NCBI GenBank assembly: GCA_951812925.1
Contig: OX638369.1
Coordinates: 992,001-1,056,000, forward strand
From: Calliopum simillimum
Taxonomy: Eukaryota > Arthropoda > Insecta > Diptera > Lauxaniidae
Length of the DNA stretch: 64,000 nt
Reading direction: 5' to 3'
The notes beneath the pieces are model-generated. The model was given only the letters and a program-made list of their open reading frames with translations, did no database searches and had not been told where the DNA came from. Positions 21,112 to 32,576 of this stretch are shown piece by piece. Within the stretch, counting starts at the first letter, position 1. Each line of letters starts with the position of its first letter. The position numbers and the translations under genes are program-made.

Positions 21112-22277
21112 TAATATATAGGCTAACGAAAATTGATGCAGACTCTTTCCAACTTACTTAAACACATTATATTTGCTTGATTTATTTGTGGGAAAGGTTG
21201 CAAAGAAGTGCAGTGCATAAAAAGCAACATTTTTGATTGGCACCGCATCTCACGGTTAAAATACGCTGTTGCAGCTCAACCACTGGATCGATTTTTATGA
21301 AATTTAGAATGCAACATTATTAAAGACTGTTTGTTATGTAACTGCCAGTGCGACGCCCTTAAAGGCGAAATGCATTTCCGCGGATAAGCCAGTGCACCAA
21401 TTTTTAGGAAACTCGGAATGGGGAATGAACCCTTAGAAAGCATATTAAAAACCTTTAGATATTTAGTAGGCAATACCACTCACCTAATGGCAAAATGCGC
21501 TGTTACGGCAACTTTATGATTTTACTCTTGGTTGACCTTTTTTCGGATATGCCCATATGTGCATTAGGCTAATTAAAAGAAAAATGTGTTTTGTAAATTC
21601 CACGATTACCCCCAATAATGTAAAAGAGTTAGTCAAAAATGTGATTTTTTTTTTTAAGAAATTTAGAGGTCGCGCAACGTCGATTTATTATCAACCCATT
21701 ATAACCAAGTTTTTGGGAAAAACGACCGAGAGTATAATGGGTAAAGGTGTTTCAAAAAATTGCTTATTTCGTGATTTCATGGTGCTCATTCCGAATATGT
21801 TGCGCCACCTCCAAATGACTTCTTTCAGATTTTTGGGGGCAATCGTGGAGTTTCTAAAAATCTTTTACGTATATATTGTACATACGAGTAAATTTATGCC
21901 TACATACAAATACACGGAATCGTCTCTGCAGATGACAAATTTTCAATGTCATTGCTCATTGTGAAACGTTCGACTTACGATACGAACAAAATGCCCATAT
22001 TTTTAATAAGTAAATAAAGAAAAAAGATTATCAAAATCATTACTAAAAGTAGGAGCGGAAAATATTTGACTTAATAATGTTTACATAATTTAATTTTATG
22101 TATAATACTCTGTTTAGTTGAACAATTAAGCAGCGCACTTAAGAAAATAAATATTTTGGTTTTGCTTTATTTGTTGCGCCAACAAAAGTATCTAAAGTTC
22201 CCACATATGCACATACATAAATATGTACAGCCTTAGCCAAAATTATAAGACACCCCAAAAAAGGCATACTTCATGTT
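21112..22277. other. Nothing recognised
   Basis: Mixed AT-rich sequence. Open frames up to 135 codons (21557-21964) lack any motif, codon signal or neighbour that would support a gene. Confidence 0.4.
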
Positions 22278-22418
22278 TTTATACCCTACACCCATGGTAT
22301 ATTCACTTTCTCCTTCCGTTTGTAAAGCAAAGAAGTAGACGTGGTAGATATAGAAAAGTATATATATTCTCGATCAGCGTCACCTCCTGAGTCGATATAG
22401 CTATGTCCGTCTGTCTGG
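22278..22418 (+). mobile_element. DINE-1-like element, copy G (5' fragment)
   Basis: It has the 5' hairpin start TATACCCTACACCC and the conserved block through GTCCGTCTGTCTGGC. It then stops abruptly at the point where the CTGG tract would begin. No downstream part is present. Confidence 0.85.
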
Positions 22419-22472
22419 CTTTCAATCCGGCCGGATCCGTCCGGATTCTTGTCAATCCGGCCGGATTATTTA
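22419..22472. repeat. CCGGCCGG palindrome cluster
   Basis: AATCCGGCCGGAT, CCGGATT and AATCCGGCCGGATT follow one another within about 50 bp at the truncation point of copy G. They are strongly GC-rich against the background. They can form several hairpins and may mark a recombination-prone junction. Confidence 0.75.
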
Positions 22473-23045
22473 CATCAAACATATTATGCCTTTTCATTCT
22501 GAAATTAGTTACATTAAAAATGTTTACTTCAGAGCATATTACAAAGTTTATAAAAAAAGCGTTTATTTTGTGTGAATTCAAGTTCATTTAAATACTTTGG
22601 GTAAGTAATAAACATCAAAAGGTAATGAAATAACAACAAAAGTCTAGTACAGCGTTACTAAAAAAATGTTTATCGTACGAAACAAATTGTGTTAATTGTG
22701 TCATCTGCTAGTCGACTTCTTTTAGAGCTACACATATAACCCGCGGCCGAGAAGATCTTGAGTTTCTACACTTATCGGTTTTATTGGTGACATAGCTTTA
22801 CCTTTTCATAAACAGAAGTATTTTCCCCGATTTCCTTCACTTGCAATCATTTTCGTTGTTTATTCTCAAAATCCCTCTTTTTTGAGATTTATGATGTATG
22901 TTAGTTTTTGGTTGTATTTTCGGTTTAAATTGTTCTTTTAGATTCAAACCAACTCTTAATGATGATGAAAATAACAATGTTGGAGGTATGAGTAAAATCT
23001 TGAAGCACTCTTTTCAAGATTTTTTTCATTTCCAACATAGTAGCA
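22473..23045. other. Nothing recognised
   Basis: AT-rich; no supported gene or repeat. Confidence 0.4.
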
Positions 23046-24239
23046 TAACACTGTGGAACAAAATTTTGTCAACAAAAGTTAACTCGGATCTGACGCTGCG
23101 GGGGGAAAATATAGGCCAAAATAAAAGACCATTTGGCTCAGTTTGTTCAAATTGGCTCTAGTTTTTGAGAAAAGGCCGTTTAAATTTTGCACCTTGAATT
23201 ATGTGGTTTTTTCGATATATCTCGTAAGTTAACTGAGTTTTATTGCATTTAGTGGTGGGGTTTTGTTTGTCTAATCCATATCTACTCTTTCATTACCAAA
23301 TCAGTATTTTTGGATGCACTTTTGGCAAGTTTGAGCACAAAATTCCCAAAAAAGTGATATTTTTCGCCTTTTATGACATTCGGCTCAATAGTGATCACCC
23401 GAGTGGTAAATTTATGCCTTTTAACCTATAGCTGAGATCCATACGAACACTTTGATATAATATATGTGGCATATGGGTAAAAATTTCTCAAGTGAGCCAC
23501 CTAAGAAATTAAACGTAAAAAAGGCTTTAACAAAATGATGTTTTATAACAACTAGTAAAGATTTTGTAAAAATGTTTTTTTTTAGAGATATTTAGCATAG
23601 GTCGGGAAATAAAATGATACTTTTTTTTTGGACCAAAATTTTTAATTTATTGTTGAAAATCCCTATTTCAAATAGGTACATAAAAATAATGCAACTTCTT
23701 CGCCTCTGAGAAAACTATAAAAAATATGTAGGCACTCTTCACTTGTCAAGAAACTATATTCCAGAAAAAAATTTTGGGTAATCGATATTGGTTCAAAAGT
23801 TACTAACAATATAGTGATGTCGTGCAAGTCTTTTTTCAACATTAGAGGAAAACAAGGCATCCTACGAAAAAAGTGTATATGGCATAAAATGCTTAGAATT
23901 ATATAAGGAATACGTGTGAGTTTTTTGGAACATATCAAATTTTTTTTTTTCGGACCTTTTGAAAAATTATAAAATGTCTCAGAAAATTCTGAAAAAATTC
24001 ACACATATTCCTTAGATAATTTTAAGTATTTTATGCCATATACACTTTTTTCGTAAGATGCGTTGTTTTTCTCTAATGATGAAAAAAGTCTTGCACGTCA
24101 TCACTATATTGTTAATAACTTTTGAACCAATATTGATTACACTAGTTGTTATAAAACATCATTTTGATAAAGCCTTTTTTACGTTTAATTTCTTAGGTGG
24201 CTCACTTGAGATATTTTTGCCCATATGAAACATAGGTTA

Positions 24240-26272
24240 GGTTAGGTTAGGTTAGCGCGGGAGATGGCAGTTGCCATCATAACTTAGGCCGCGATTAGGC
24301 CCATTGTATACCCGATATATAACTTCGTTGTTAACCTATGTGAACCATTTAGAAATTTTTATAAACTCCAAAATGGATTTGGGACTCTTTTGAGCTATAT
24401 CTTCAAGAGAGTCGAAGAAGTGACTTTCGAACACCTTGTAACGTCGGTTAGCGAACGCTGGGCATTCACAAAGGAAATGAAAAATGGACTCTTCGACGTC
24501 AGAATCTTTACAACTTCTACAAAGATCTCCTACGTCAGTAACGCCCAGTCTAGAAGCGTGTCTGCCTATAAAATAGTGCCCTGTAATGACACCAATTAAA
24601 GTTCTGAGACTTTGTCTATCTAATGAAATAATTCTACGTGTTCTGTTAGCGTCAGACAGTGGCCATATCGCCCTCGACGTAACACATGTAGTTAAGTTTG
24701 ACCATCTAAAATTAGCCCACAAAATACATTTAGAGTCAATGTTGGCTCTTATCAATGCAAGTGGTTTCATAATATAGGTTTCAGAAATTATGTCAGTTAA
24801 AGACCCCTTCCTAGCAAGTTCATCAGCATTTTCATTACCAACGAAATTACTGTGTCCTGGAACCCAACATATTGTAAGATTACATAGCTGCCCTACTTCA
24901 CATATGGATTTTCTGCAGCTAAGGACTAAACGAGATTTAGTAATATTGGACCCAAGGGCCCTAATGGCTGCCTGACTATCAACGTAAATAACAAATGTGT
25001 CACTACATTCATTAATTTTGGGTTTAATAATTTGGCATGCCTTCCACACAGCCAGAATTTCCGCTTGAAATACACTGCAGTAACGGGGTAAAGCAAAAGA
25101 CTCGCTGCTATTCAAGTCTTTGGAAAAGACCCCAGCACCTACACCAGACTCCATTTTCGAGCCGTCAGTGTATATTTCTTTGGAATTCAGAATCGGAATC
25201 CAACCTTTTCTTTCAGGTATTTTCACTTGAAAGTTGGTTGAGAACGTTAAAGTGGGATTGATGTAATCAGTTCCATTGTCAATATCACAACCAGGGAATT
25301 GTGCAAAAATACTGCCATGGCCATAAGGTTTCGACATCCAGAAGCCCGATTCCTTCAACCTGATGGCACCCTTTGCTGCAACTCTTTTAGCGTAAATATC
25401 AAGGGGCTCCAAATGAAGCAAAGCGTTGAGAGCATCTGAAGGCACAGTGTTAACAGCTCCGCTAACTCCTATACCTGCCATTCTTTGAATTTTTAATAAA
25501 ATTGCCAAAAAGGTTTGCTTGCTTAAGGCTTTCCACCAGACAAGAATTCCATAGGTCAGAATTGGCCTAATGATGGCCTTATACATCCACAAAACTACTT
25601 TTGACTTAAGGCCCCAAGATTTGTTTGTTTAACATTCTTTTGCACGTGTAAAATGCAATGCATGCTTTTCGTGCCCTTTCTTCTATATTCATTTTCCCAA
25701 GACAATTTTCTATCGAGGATTACGCCTAGATATTTGGCACTTTCTTTAGGAAGCAAACGAACGTTATTAAGTGTTGGAGGCCGAAAATTTGATATTTTAT
25801 GTTTATTCGTAAACACCACAAGATCTGTTTTTTGAGCATTAATGCTCAACCCTCACTCTGTGGTCCACAATGTAATGTTTTTAAGGGCTTGAGACATTAT
25901 GTCACTTAAAATATTTAAGTCACGACCAGACACAAGTAAAAGAATATCATCAGCATAAGCTACCACCTTGACCCCCTGTCGTCTTATGATTCGTAGCAAA
26001 TCATCCACAACAAGAACCCAAAGTAGTGGGGATATAACACCACCCTGTGGTGTACCCATTGATACTGATCTGGAAAGTGATATTCCTCCTAATTCAGACG
26101 AAATCGTTCTGTTCAGGAGCATGTTTTTAACCATAAGTAGAACACATGTTTCTGTGCCAATGCGTCTTAGTGCCGTAATAATAGCACTAGGAAAAATATT
26201 GTTGAAAGCTCCTTCTATATCAATAAAAGTAGCAAGAATAAATTCTTTGTAAAAGAGTGATTTTTCAATGAT
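24240..26272 (-). mobile_element. LINE 1: 5'-truncated RNase-H LINE (LOA/I-like)
   Basis: A non-LTR retrotransposon fragment lying in the right arm of the palindromic element. Its 3' end on the minus strand is a run of CTAAC repeats (24240-24256). ATAGGTTA flanks both sides (24232-24239, 26273-26280) and is the probable target duplication, although its left copy overlaps the tail. It is truncated at the 5' end within the reverse transcriptase, as target-primed insertion commonly produces. Confidence 0.85.
24336..26272 (-). pseudogene. LINE ORF2 fragment: RT palm, RNase H, CCHC
   Basis: The product reverse-transcribes LINE RNA at a nicked target. In order from 26272 leftward: RT palm with MGTPQGGVISPLLW and the catalytic YADD; an in-frame TGA (25853-25855); the thumb with AKYLGVILDRKLSW; a frameshift near 25700; then an open 418-codon block. 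That block has RPILTYGILVWW, an RNase H domain (IYTDGSKMESG, FQAEILAVWKA, YVDSQAAI, WVPGHSNFVGNENAD, so all four acidic residues are present) and a C-terminal CRSCKD...HFLCECPAF zinc knuckle. RNase H plus C-terminal CCHC suggests the LOA/I group. The endonuclease half is missing. The MHFMTLGSI start readable at 26338 belongs to the flanking palindrome. Confidence 0.9.
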
Positions 26273-26656
26273 ATAGGTTAAAAGGCGTAAATCCACCACT
26301 CTGGTGATTTCTATTGAGCCTAGTGTCATAAAATGCAAAAAATATCACTTTTTTGGAAATTTTGTGCCCTTACTTGCTTTAAATGCATCCAAAAGCACTG
26401 ATTTGGGAGTGAAAGAGTAGATATGGACGAGACGAACAAAACCTCACCACCAAATGCTATAAAACTCAGTTAACTTACGAGATATATTGAAAAAAACACA
26501 TAATTCAAGGTGCAAAATTCAAACGTACTTTTCTCGAAAACTAGAGCCAATTTGAACAAACTGATCCAAATGGTCTTTTATTTTGGCCTATATTTTCACC
26601 CCGCAGCGTCAGATCCGAGTAAACTTTTGGCGACCAAAATTTGTTCCACAGTGTAA

Positions 26657-27988
26657 TTTTGGAATGGTAAATCTATCAACAGTTCGCATTTTATCGTCGT
26701 CATATATTTTTGAAATCTATAAATATATCACCTACAACACCGAGAAGTTAGTTAAATTATCATTTGTTTATTGTAAAATTAATTATTTATAAACAAATTA
26801 TATTTTTTTTACGTGAACTATTTTTTATTTTGTTTCTTTTCTAATCCTTAACATACAATTTTTATTAAAATCCAGTAATTATTTGCTGATATATTAGCTG
26901 TGTTCCAATGGTAGTAGATCTGATCAAGATCAGGTCTGAACTCATTGGAACGCACACGGATTCAATTTTAAAAACTTGGTAGCATTGGCAAGATAAGATA
27001 AAAATGTCAAAACAAAAATGTCATAACAAATTCAAAAATCAAATCAAGTTATTTAATTTAATGATCGTTTATAAAATGTAAACAGAATGCCCACAAAATA
27101 GGTGCGTTTTTGCGGCAAGTGGGCTTAAATTGGGTTCAAATTGTGCTAACTGTGGTCGAACGAAACGCTGCGTTCTTCTTTATAAACAGCTGACATTTGT
27201 TTATGTTTTGGTTTTTTCGCGATTTTTATGAAAATTCGGTCGGTCGTGTACGATAATTTTATTAGATGACTAGAATAAATTGTATTTTCATGAGGAGACA
27301 ATGTCTGGAGTGGATGTTATGCTTTATCTTCAGTATAACCTCTGAATTAATTTATATTTGAACGTGTAAGAAAAATTCGCTCACAATTTTCACACATTAA
27401 CTTGCAAATGCAACAAAAATCGCACACAAACACCAAAGATTGCACTGGAAATGCAAAATTTATTCCAATTTCCATAACTAAATATGAGAAAAATAAAGAA
27501 AATGTGCGAAAGTGATGAAAACGCAGAGCAGCGCTAAAGCAGTACAATACTCAAAAGAAGAAAAGAAATACAAAAGACAATGGATCGGCTGGGTCGAATG
27601 GGAGGTGTAAAACAACAACGGCAATAATAGGTGTAATGTGAGCTTCATACATCAGCATGGTCTGAATTAAGGGTATTCAAAGCAGTGTAAAATTCACATA
27701 GTAAAAAGTGCAAGAAATGAAATAAAAACAATACATCAATTAACAATTCAAAATCCGGCGCAACTTGAGAAACTAGCAATATACAAACATACTTACTCAT
27801 ACGTATTTATTTATTAAATGTTTACTAGGGATACAAATTTATTCATTTTATTTATTAACATTATCATGGGCTACACTTAAGATGCGATGCCGGGCTTTAG
27901 TTGGATCTGACTCGCTGCTAATGTAGAAGGATGTGTAGATGCGCTTTCTAACTTGGCTTTTATGGCATTCTTAAATTACAATAAGCAG
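26657..27988. other. No gene recognised; small hairpin near 26899-26955
   Basis: GTGTTCCAATG at about 26899 is mirrored by CATTGGAACGCAC at about 26943, enclosing CTGATCAAGATCAG. The rest (27000-27980) has fewer repeats than its surroundings and may include host sequence, but I see no convincing exon. Confidence 0.4.
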
Positions 27989-28953
27989 CACGGTGCTCTT
28001 AAACAGTCGATAGGTTTTTTGGCTATGTGGAGAAAATCTGTGAATGGGGTTTCATTTGTATTAGTTAAGTGGTCTGAAAAATGCAAACCCCGAAATCGTA
28101 GCTGATCATCCCCGCGAAATATCGCAAAAATACATATCCCAATAAAAAAAAAAAAAAAAATCGGAAAAAAACGCAACAAACAAATATCAAAATAGTTATA
28201 TTTAATGTATTTTGCAATGTTGAATCTGAATCCGGCCTTAAAATTGCTATATCTCATACGGTTTTTGAGATATCTTAGCCTAAACAAGGAAAAAATACCG
28301 TTTTTGCTATATTTTTAAGCTATATAACTAGAATATAGAACATTCATACGCAAAATTTGATACATTATCTGAAAGCTCTAATCTTTTTCTTTAAAACCAC
28401 ATTTAAATTATATCAATAGCTTAATTTTTCTTCGAAATATCGTAGACTGAAATAATGACAAAACGCGTTTTTTGCACTTTTTTAACTTTTTAGGTTAGGA
28501 TATCTCCGAGAAAAATAAAGATATCGACATTATTTGAAATAGGTTTAGAAGACTGCTTAGAGCTTTCCTTTTCTGCATCAGAATTTACGGAAATACATCC
28601 TGTTATATAGCTTCAAAATACAGCAATAAAACATACCATCGGCTTTTTTCCTTGTTTTGGTAAGATATCTCAAAAACCGTATGAGATACAGCAATTCTAA
28701 GGCCGGATTTGGATTCAGCATTGCAAAATACATTAAAAATAACTATTTTTACATTTGTTTGTTGCGTTTTTTTTTTCGATTTTTTTTTTTTTTGTTTATA
28801 TGGGATATGTATATTTGCGATATTTCGCGGGGATGATCAGCTACGATTTCGGAGTTTGCATTTTTCAGACCACTAAACTAATACAAATGAAACCCCATTC
28901 ACAGATTTTCTCCACATAGCCAAAAAACCTATCGACTGTTTAAGAGCACCGTG
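27989..28953. mobile_element. 965-bp palindromic element with CACGGTGCTC ends
   Basis: The left arm (27989-28300) and right arm (28625-28953) are inverted copies sharing CTCTTAAACAGTCGATAGG, GGCTATGTGGAG, GATGATCAGCTACGATTTCG and CAAAAACCGTATGAGATA. CACGGTG is heptamer-like (some Transib ends have this form), but the flanks AGCAG and GCATG do not match. No protein. Poly-A/T runs lie symmetrically in both arms. Confidence 0.8.
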
Positions 28954-29994
28954 GCATGTAGTACAGCTGATGTTGCTGTAAAATAAGAAATATACGGAAG
29001 AACCAAACCTAAGCTGCACAAACAACAAAACAACTGCACTGGTGCACGTAGCATACGCTAACGAAACTTTTGCCTCATCCCATCTAAAATGTTTGCGGTA
29101 AGTTTCTGTATTGATTTGAAAAAGTGGCTTAATACCATCAACGAAAAGAATCGTATTTTTGCAACAAGAAGCTGGCAAACCACAAACTGTGAAACAAAAC
29201 AAGTTCTGCTTACTGATGTCTACAGCAAGATAAATGCCAGCTAAACTAACTTCATTAATTGAAAAGAGATTCTTACATTTTCATATGGCTTAGAAAAACT
29301 TTTTTTAACTTCTTGCGAACTTACGAAACAAACTAGTGGTGCTTTATTAAATTTTAAGTAAAGGCTAAAAAAATATGTAAATTTTTTACACTCAAGGAGC
29401 TCCAATTGGACATCGGTATCAAAAATTTTAAAAAAAAATTTTCGTTTTTTTCATGTTTTATATGCGTTTTATGACTTTTTACAACATTTCAGTGTACATT
29501 TTTTTTTTTCACCCTTGAATGTCGGAACCAAAAATGTTTAAAACTTTTTTTCTTGTTTTTTCCGTGATTCCAAAAAAAAAAAAATAATTTAGCATATCTC
29601 TGAAATGAGATGAGATGTGGTATATGTATTAATAGTAACGGGACAAATAATTTCTATCAAGTGAAAAATGGGTGGTGCCACGTAATTAAAGAAATCTCTA
29701 AAACTATCTAATGCACATAGATGAGATTTAGTGCATATATAAATTTCATCGGGACAATTTACGTTCCCTCGTTGCCCTCTGTACAAGAGAAGGCGTCGCA
29801 ACGGACACCGGAAAATGCTAGTAGCTCATAAAATTTACTAAACGCGTCGTTTATTTTAATGAAAGTGCAATTCCATATAAGTGCAAAAGTAATAGCATGG
29901 TATAAATTGGCTGGGATTTTGCTAGAAATTGATCGAATTGGTGTAAAACATAAAATTATGTTAAAATGTACTGTAGGTAAAATTATTGCAACAA
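28954..29994. other. No gene recognised
   Basis: Frames over 28970-29230 exist on both strands without motifs. GGGTGGTGCCACG at about 29669 is a stray copy of the GTGGCACC-type word seen in other elements here. Confidence 0.4.
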
Positions 29995-30305
29995 GCCTGC
30001 TTCATAATCTGTGTGGTATCAATTACTTTGCCTTGAGGAGGCTTTTTGATGAAAATGGTGAGTCATACGATAAAAAGTATGAGAATCTTTTTTGTAGAAT
30101 TACAGGCTCTACAAATAATATTGAATTGCATCAACGAAAAAGTAACTACAAAAATTCGACTTTATCGAATATTTCCGAATCAATATTATTTGTAGATCAA
30201 AAAAAAATTGTAATACTTTTTATCGTCTGACTCACCAATTTCATCAAAAAGCCTTCTAAAAGAAAAGTAATTGTAACCACACAGATAATGGAACAGGGCT
30301 TCATG
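29995..30305. repeat. Hairpin repeat with a third half-copy at 49254
   Basis: The arms 29995-30125 and 30178-30305 are inverted copies with about 80% identity. They include AGGCTTTTTGATGAAA, GGTGAGTC and ACGATAAAAAGTAT. CTACAAATAATATTGA is perfectly mirrored near the loop. A single arm recurs at 49254-49330. Probably a small palindromic transposon. The peptide RRLFDE.GES.DKKY is open in all three copies. Confidence 0.75.
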
Positions 30306-31094
30306 TATCGATATATCAAAATAGCAGCCGATTCTAAATAACCACTGTATGAAATCTTCTTTTTGCATTTCCCAACATTTAAAAAAATGGAAAATCACTC
30401 TAAAACTTTTCTTCTTCCAAGCTATTGAGCTTTCCATTTCTTAATTTTGTGAAAAATACTAAACGAACCTTATATGTAGCGGCGTTTTATTGAGCTGTAG
30501 TTATTACACCACGAAAAAGATATAAAATAATAAAACTCTAACAAAATATTTGTGTTACTCCTTTTCAAATGTTCTTATGTTCTTGCGACTTAAGTTCATT
30601 AAGTGATGGGGGAAAATAATTTTCACACAAGATTTTTTTTCACAGGCATGGAATGTTTTTTTTTTTTTTTTTGTTTCGAGTTTCTTTATAAAAGCATTTT
30701 CTTAGCCTGTTTTTAAGACCCACAACAATTCTCATTCATTAATTACAACCTACGGCAGTAGCTTTTAGCATCTAGCGAGACCTCTTGCAGTTAAACATTA
30801 TCTCACAAATTAAAGCATTCCTCCGCGGTTGCACTTGTGCCAACCTGCAACCAGCCAACAAAGTAACCAAGACAATCGCTAACGCGCACTGCTTCTTCGT
30901 CATCTTTATCATCAACGGCTAGATCGCTTCACATTTAGTTTCCGAACCGATTGAGCTGATGTTTTTCTTTTGTTAAGCGTTCGCATTCGCGCTGATTACA
31001 TCACTTCCCACCGAACGATTTTACTCGAATTGTTGCTCATGCAGGCAGACACAAATATATTAAGCTAACATCCTAAGGTATGTAGCTGTAATTA
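30306..31094. other. Possible low-copy 5' region; TATAAAAG at 30687
   Basis: 30720-31080 has more even base composition than its neighbours and no recognised repeat. TATAAAAG lies at 30687-30694 and TCATTC, an initiator-like hexamer, at 30732-30737. Their spacing of about 47 bp is longer than the usual 30. A promoter is possible but unproven. Confidence 0.3.
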
Positions 31095-31301
31095 ATGTTC
31101 GCGTCGTTGCAGTTCTTATTCTTAGCAGTTTTTGTGTTGCTCTGTATCCCACGTTTAAGTCGAAGCACAAAGGTTTCTTTCACATGGTTTTTGGCTAATA
31201 AATCAAAAAACAACGAAAAAGTTTTCATGTGTCAGAGCCTGATAATCGTCCAAGCCCAAAATATTTCATTCATCCTTATGCGGGTTTTGAAAATAATTTA
31301 G
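31095..31301 (+). CDS. Possible first coding exon with a signal peptide
   Basis: An ATG at 31095 opens MFASLQFLFLAVFVLLC followed by a polar, basic stretch ending SRSTK. This is the shape of a secretory signal peptide. CACAAAGGTTTC just after it could be a weak donor (AAG/GTTTCT). If it is not spliced, the frame closes after 68 codons with little character. It lies in one of the few stretches here that is not visibly repetitive. I cannot recognise the protein, and no second exon could be identified. Confidence 0.3.
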   Translation: MFASLQFLFLAVFVLLCIPRLSRSTKVSFTWFLANKSKNNEKVFMCQSLIIVQAQNISFILMRVLKII

Positions 31302-31671
31302 ATCAAAATTTGCATTGAATTTATTCTATTACTTAGCTTTTTCTAAATAGCTCTTATTCGATTTTAAAAAAATTTTGTTTTTGTTAAAATTTAAAAAAAA
31401 ATTTACAAATTCAATACAAAGGTTAGTGGGTAAATCTCCGAAAAATGTATGGGAGAAGGGGGAGGTTTCGACACCCTAACAAAAAAGTCCTTATATCTTC
31501 CAAATGCAAATGTGCATGTTATTTTGAATACACATAGACTATGCATGAATATGTGTGCTTCTTTTATAAATTACAAAAAAATCTATATGTTTGCTATTTT
31601 TGGAAATGTGACCAATAAACCAAAGTTAAAATAAATGACAAAACCTTCCACTTTTGGGGAGGCTTCGTCAG
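31302..31671. other. No gene recognised; GGGGGAGGTTTCGACA at ~31457
   Basis: AT-rich, with the first copy of a GGGAGG-N-TTCG motif that recurs in both orientations to 33450. Confidence 0.45.
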
Positions 31672-31953
31672 TCACATAAATTCTTGATTCCCTTGATTTT
31701 TTGAAACCTTCAACCTTTTGAATGTAGATGGTAAAAGACGAATTGCTTCCGGTGATACAATGGGAGAACGAAAATCAATGATGTCGTCTTCAGTCGGGGC
31801 CATATCCAGCAAATCATTCGGACCAGGAAGGTCAGAGCCTTGAACGAGTTCGAGACATGATTCAGGCTGATTCGATATCCATTTGTACATCGGCATTAGA
31901 ACCGAACTCCATATCTTGTGAAAAAACAGATTCATGCAAAATAATTGAATCAT
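31672..31953 (-). pseudogene. Open fragment of unknown origin, cut by a MITE
   Basis: A 93-codon minus-strand frame whose C-terminal part (LPGPNDLLDMAPTEDDIIDF, then SPEAIRLLPSTF) has normal amino-acid complexity and acidic and Pro/Ser content unlike the AT-driven frames nearby. Its upstream end coincides with the MITE boundary at 31955, so it may be part of an exon interrupted by that MITE. Family not recognised. It could be transposon or host derived. Confidence 0.35.
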
Positions 31954-31954
31954 A

Positions 31955-32574
31955 TCTGTGGCAACAAACCAGAGTAGCTTAAGTCGACATAAGTGAAAAT
32001 TGAGTTTTCATGCTTTGATTATTCAGGTTTTCAAAAGGCTTATTTCTGTTCAATTTTTTCCAAAAAATATCGTGTTCAAGCAAAGTTATGATGCTTTATT
32101 TTATAGCTTAAGTTTTTTCAAATAATTATACATTTGTCAAAACATCTTAAGTCAAGTAAGTTTCCGGTTATTTGTTTCACTGTTCTATAATTCTTTTAAC
32201 AAAAAAACTTAAACCTACATAAGCTAAAAATATTTCAAAAAAAAAAATTCAAAACATCTTATCTACAGTGATGCCTTTATTTCAATTTTAGCAGAAAATC
32301 TTATGCATAGTTACAATCGTTACAAACTGCGTTTAAGCTTCAACAGAACCGCTTAATTTTACTTAAGGCGCTATTTTTATCAAAACAAATTTTCACAGGA
32401 GTTCTTATAATTTTTTTTTTTTAAATTCGGCTCTCCTCGTCTTACTCTATCCATTAAATACCTCTGGGATTAAAATAGTTGCAATAAAACGGTACAGACA
32501 TTATTTTTCACAAAATAGTCAATATCTCAAAACGTCGATTTTCGACATAAGCTAATCTGGTTTGTTGCCACAGA
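31955..32574. mobile_element. 620-bp MITE with TCTGTGGCAACAA ends
   Basis: The ends are TCTGTGGCAACAAACCAG in both orientations, with TA at each junction (31953-31954, 32575-32576). Inverted similarity continues as GTAGCTTAAGTCGA against GCTAATCTGG-flanked sequence. A shorter relative lies at 42378-42603. The TA duplication is compatible with Tc1/mariner-type mobilisation. Confidence 0.75.
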
Positions 32575-32576
32575 TA

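Larger units (their letters stand above)
23049..26653. mobile_element. ~1.5-kb palindromic element (CACTGTGG ends) split by LINE 1
   Basis: The ends are CACTGTGGAACAAA in both orientations, flanked by TAA (23046-23048, 26654-26656). The left arm (23049-23940) is mirrored by 23950-24236 and 26281-26653 once LINE 1 is removed. Shared words include CAAAATAAAAGACCATTTGG with its inverse, and TAAAACATCATTTTG. The 3-bp TAA duplication fits PIF/Harbinger. The CACTGTG terminus also matches a Transib end, but I find no 5-bp duplication. No protein. Confidence 0.8.

Noticed and set aside
24237..24257. Telomeric TTAGG repeat
   Set aside because: Only three to four units and directly at the 3' end of a LINE; the same tail marks LINE 2. 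It is a LINE tail.
25853..26338. Reverse-transcriptase frame starting MHFMTLGSI at 26338
   Set aside because: The first ~22 codons are flanking palindrome sequence; the LINE begins at 26272 after the target duplication.
28873..29202. 109-codon minus-strand frame as a receptor-like gene
   Set aside because: A third of it lies in the arm of the 27989-28953 palindrome and there is no motif in the rest.
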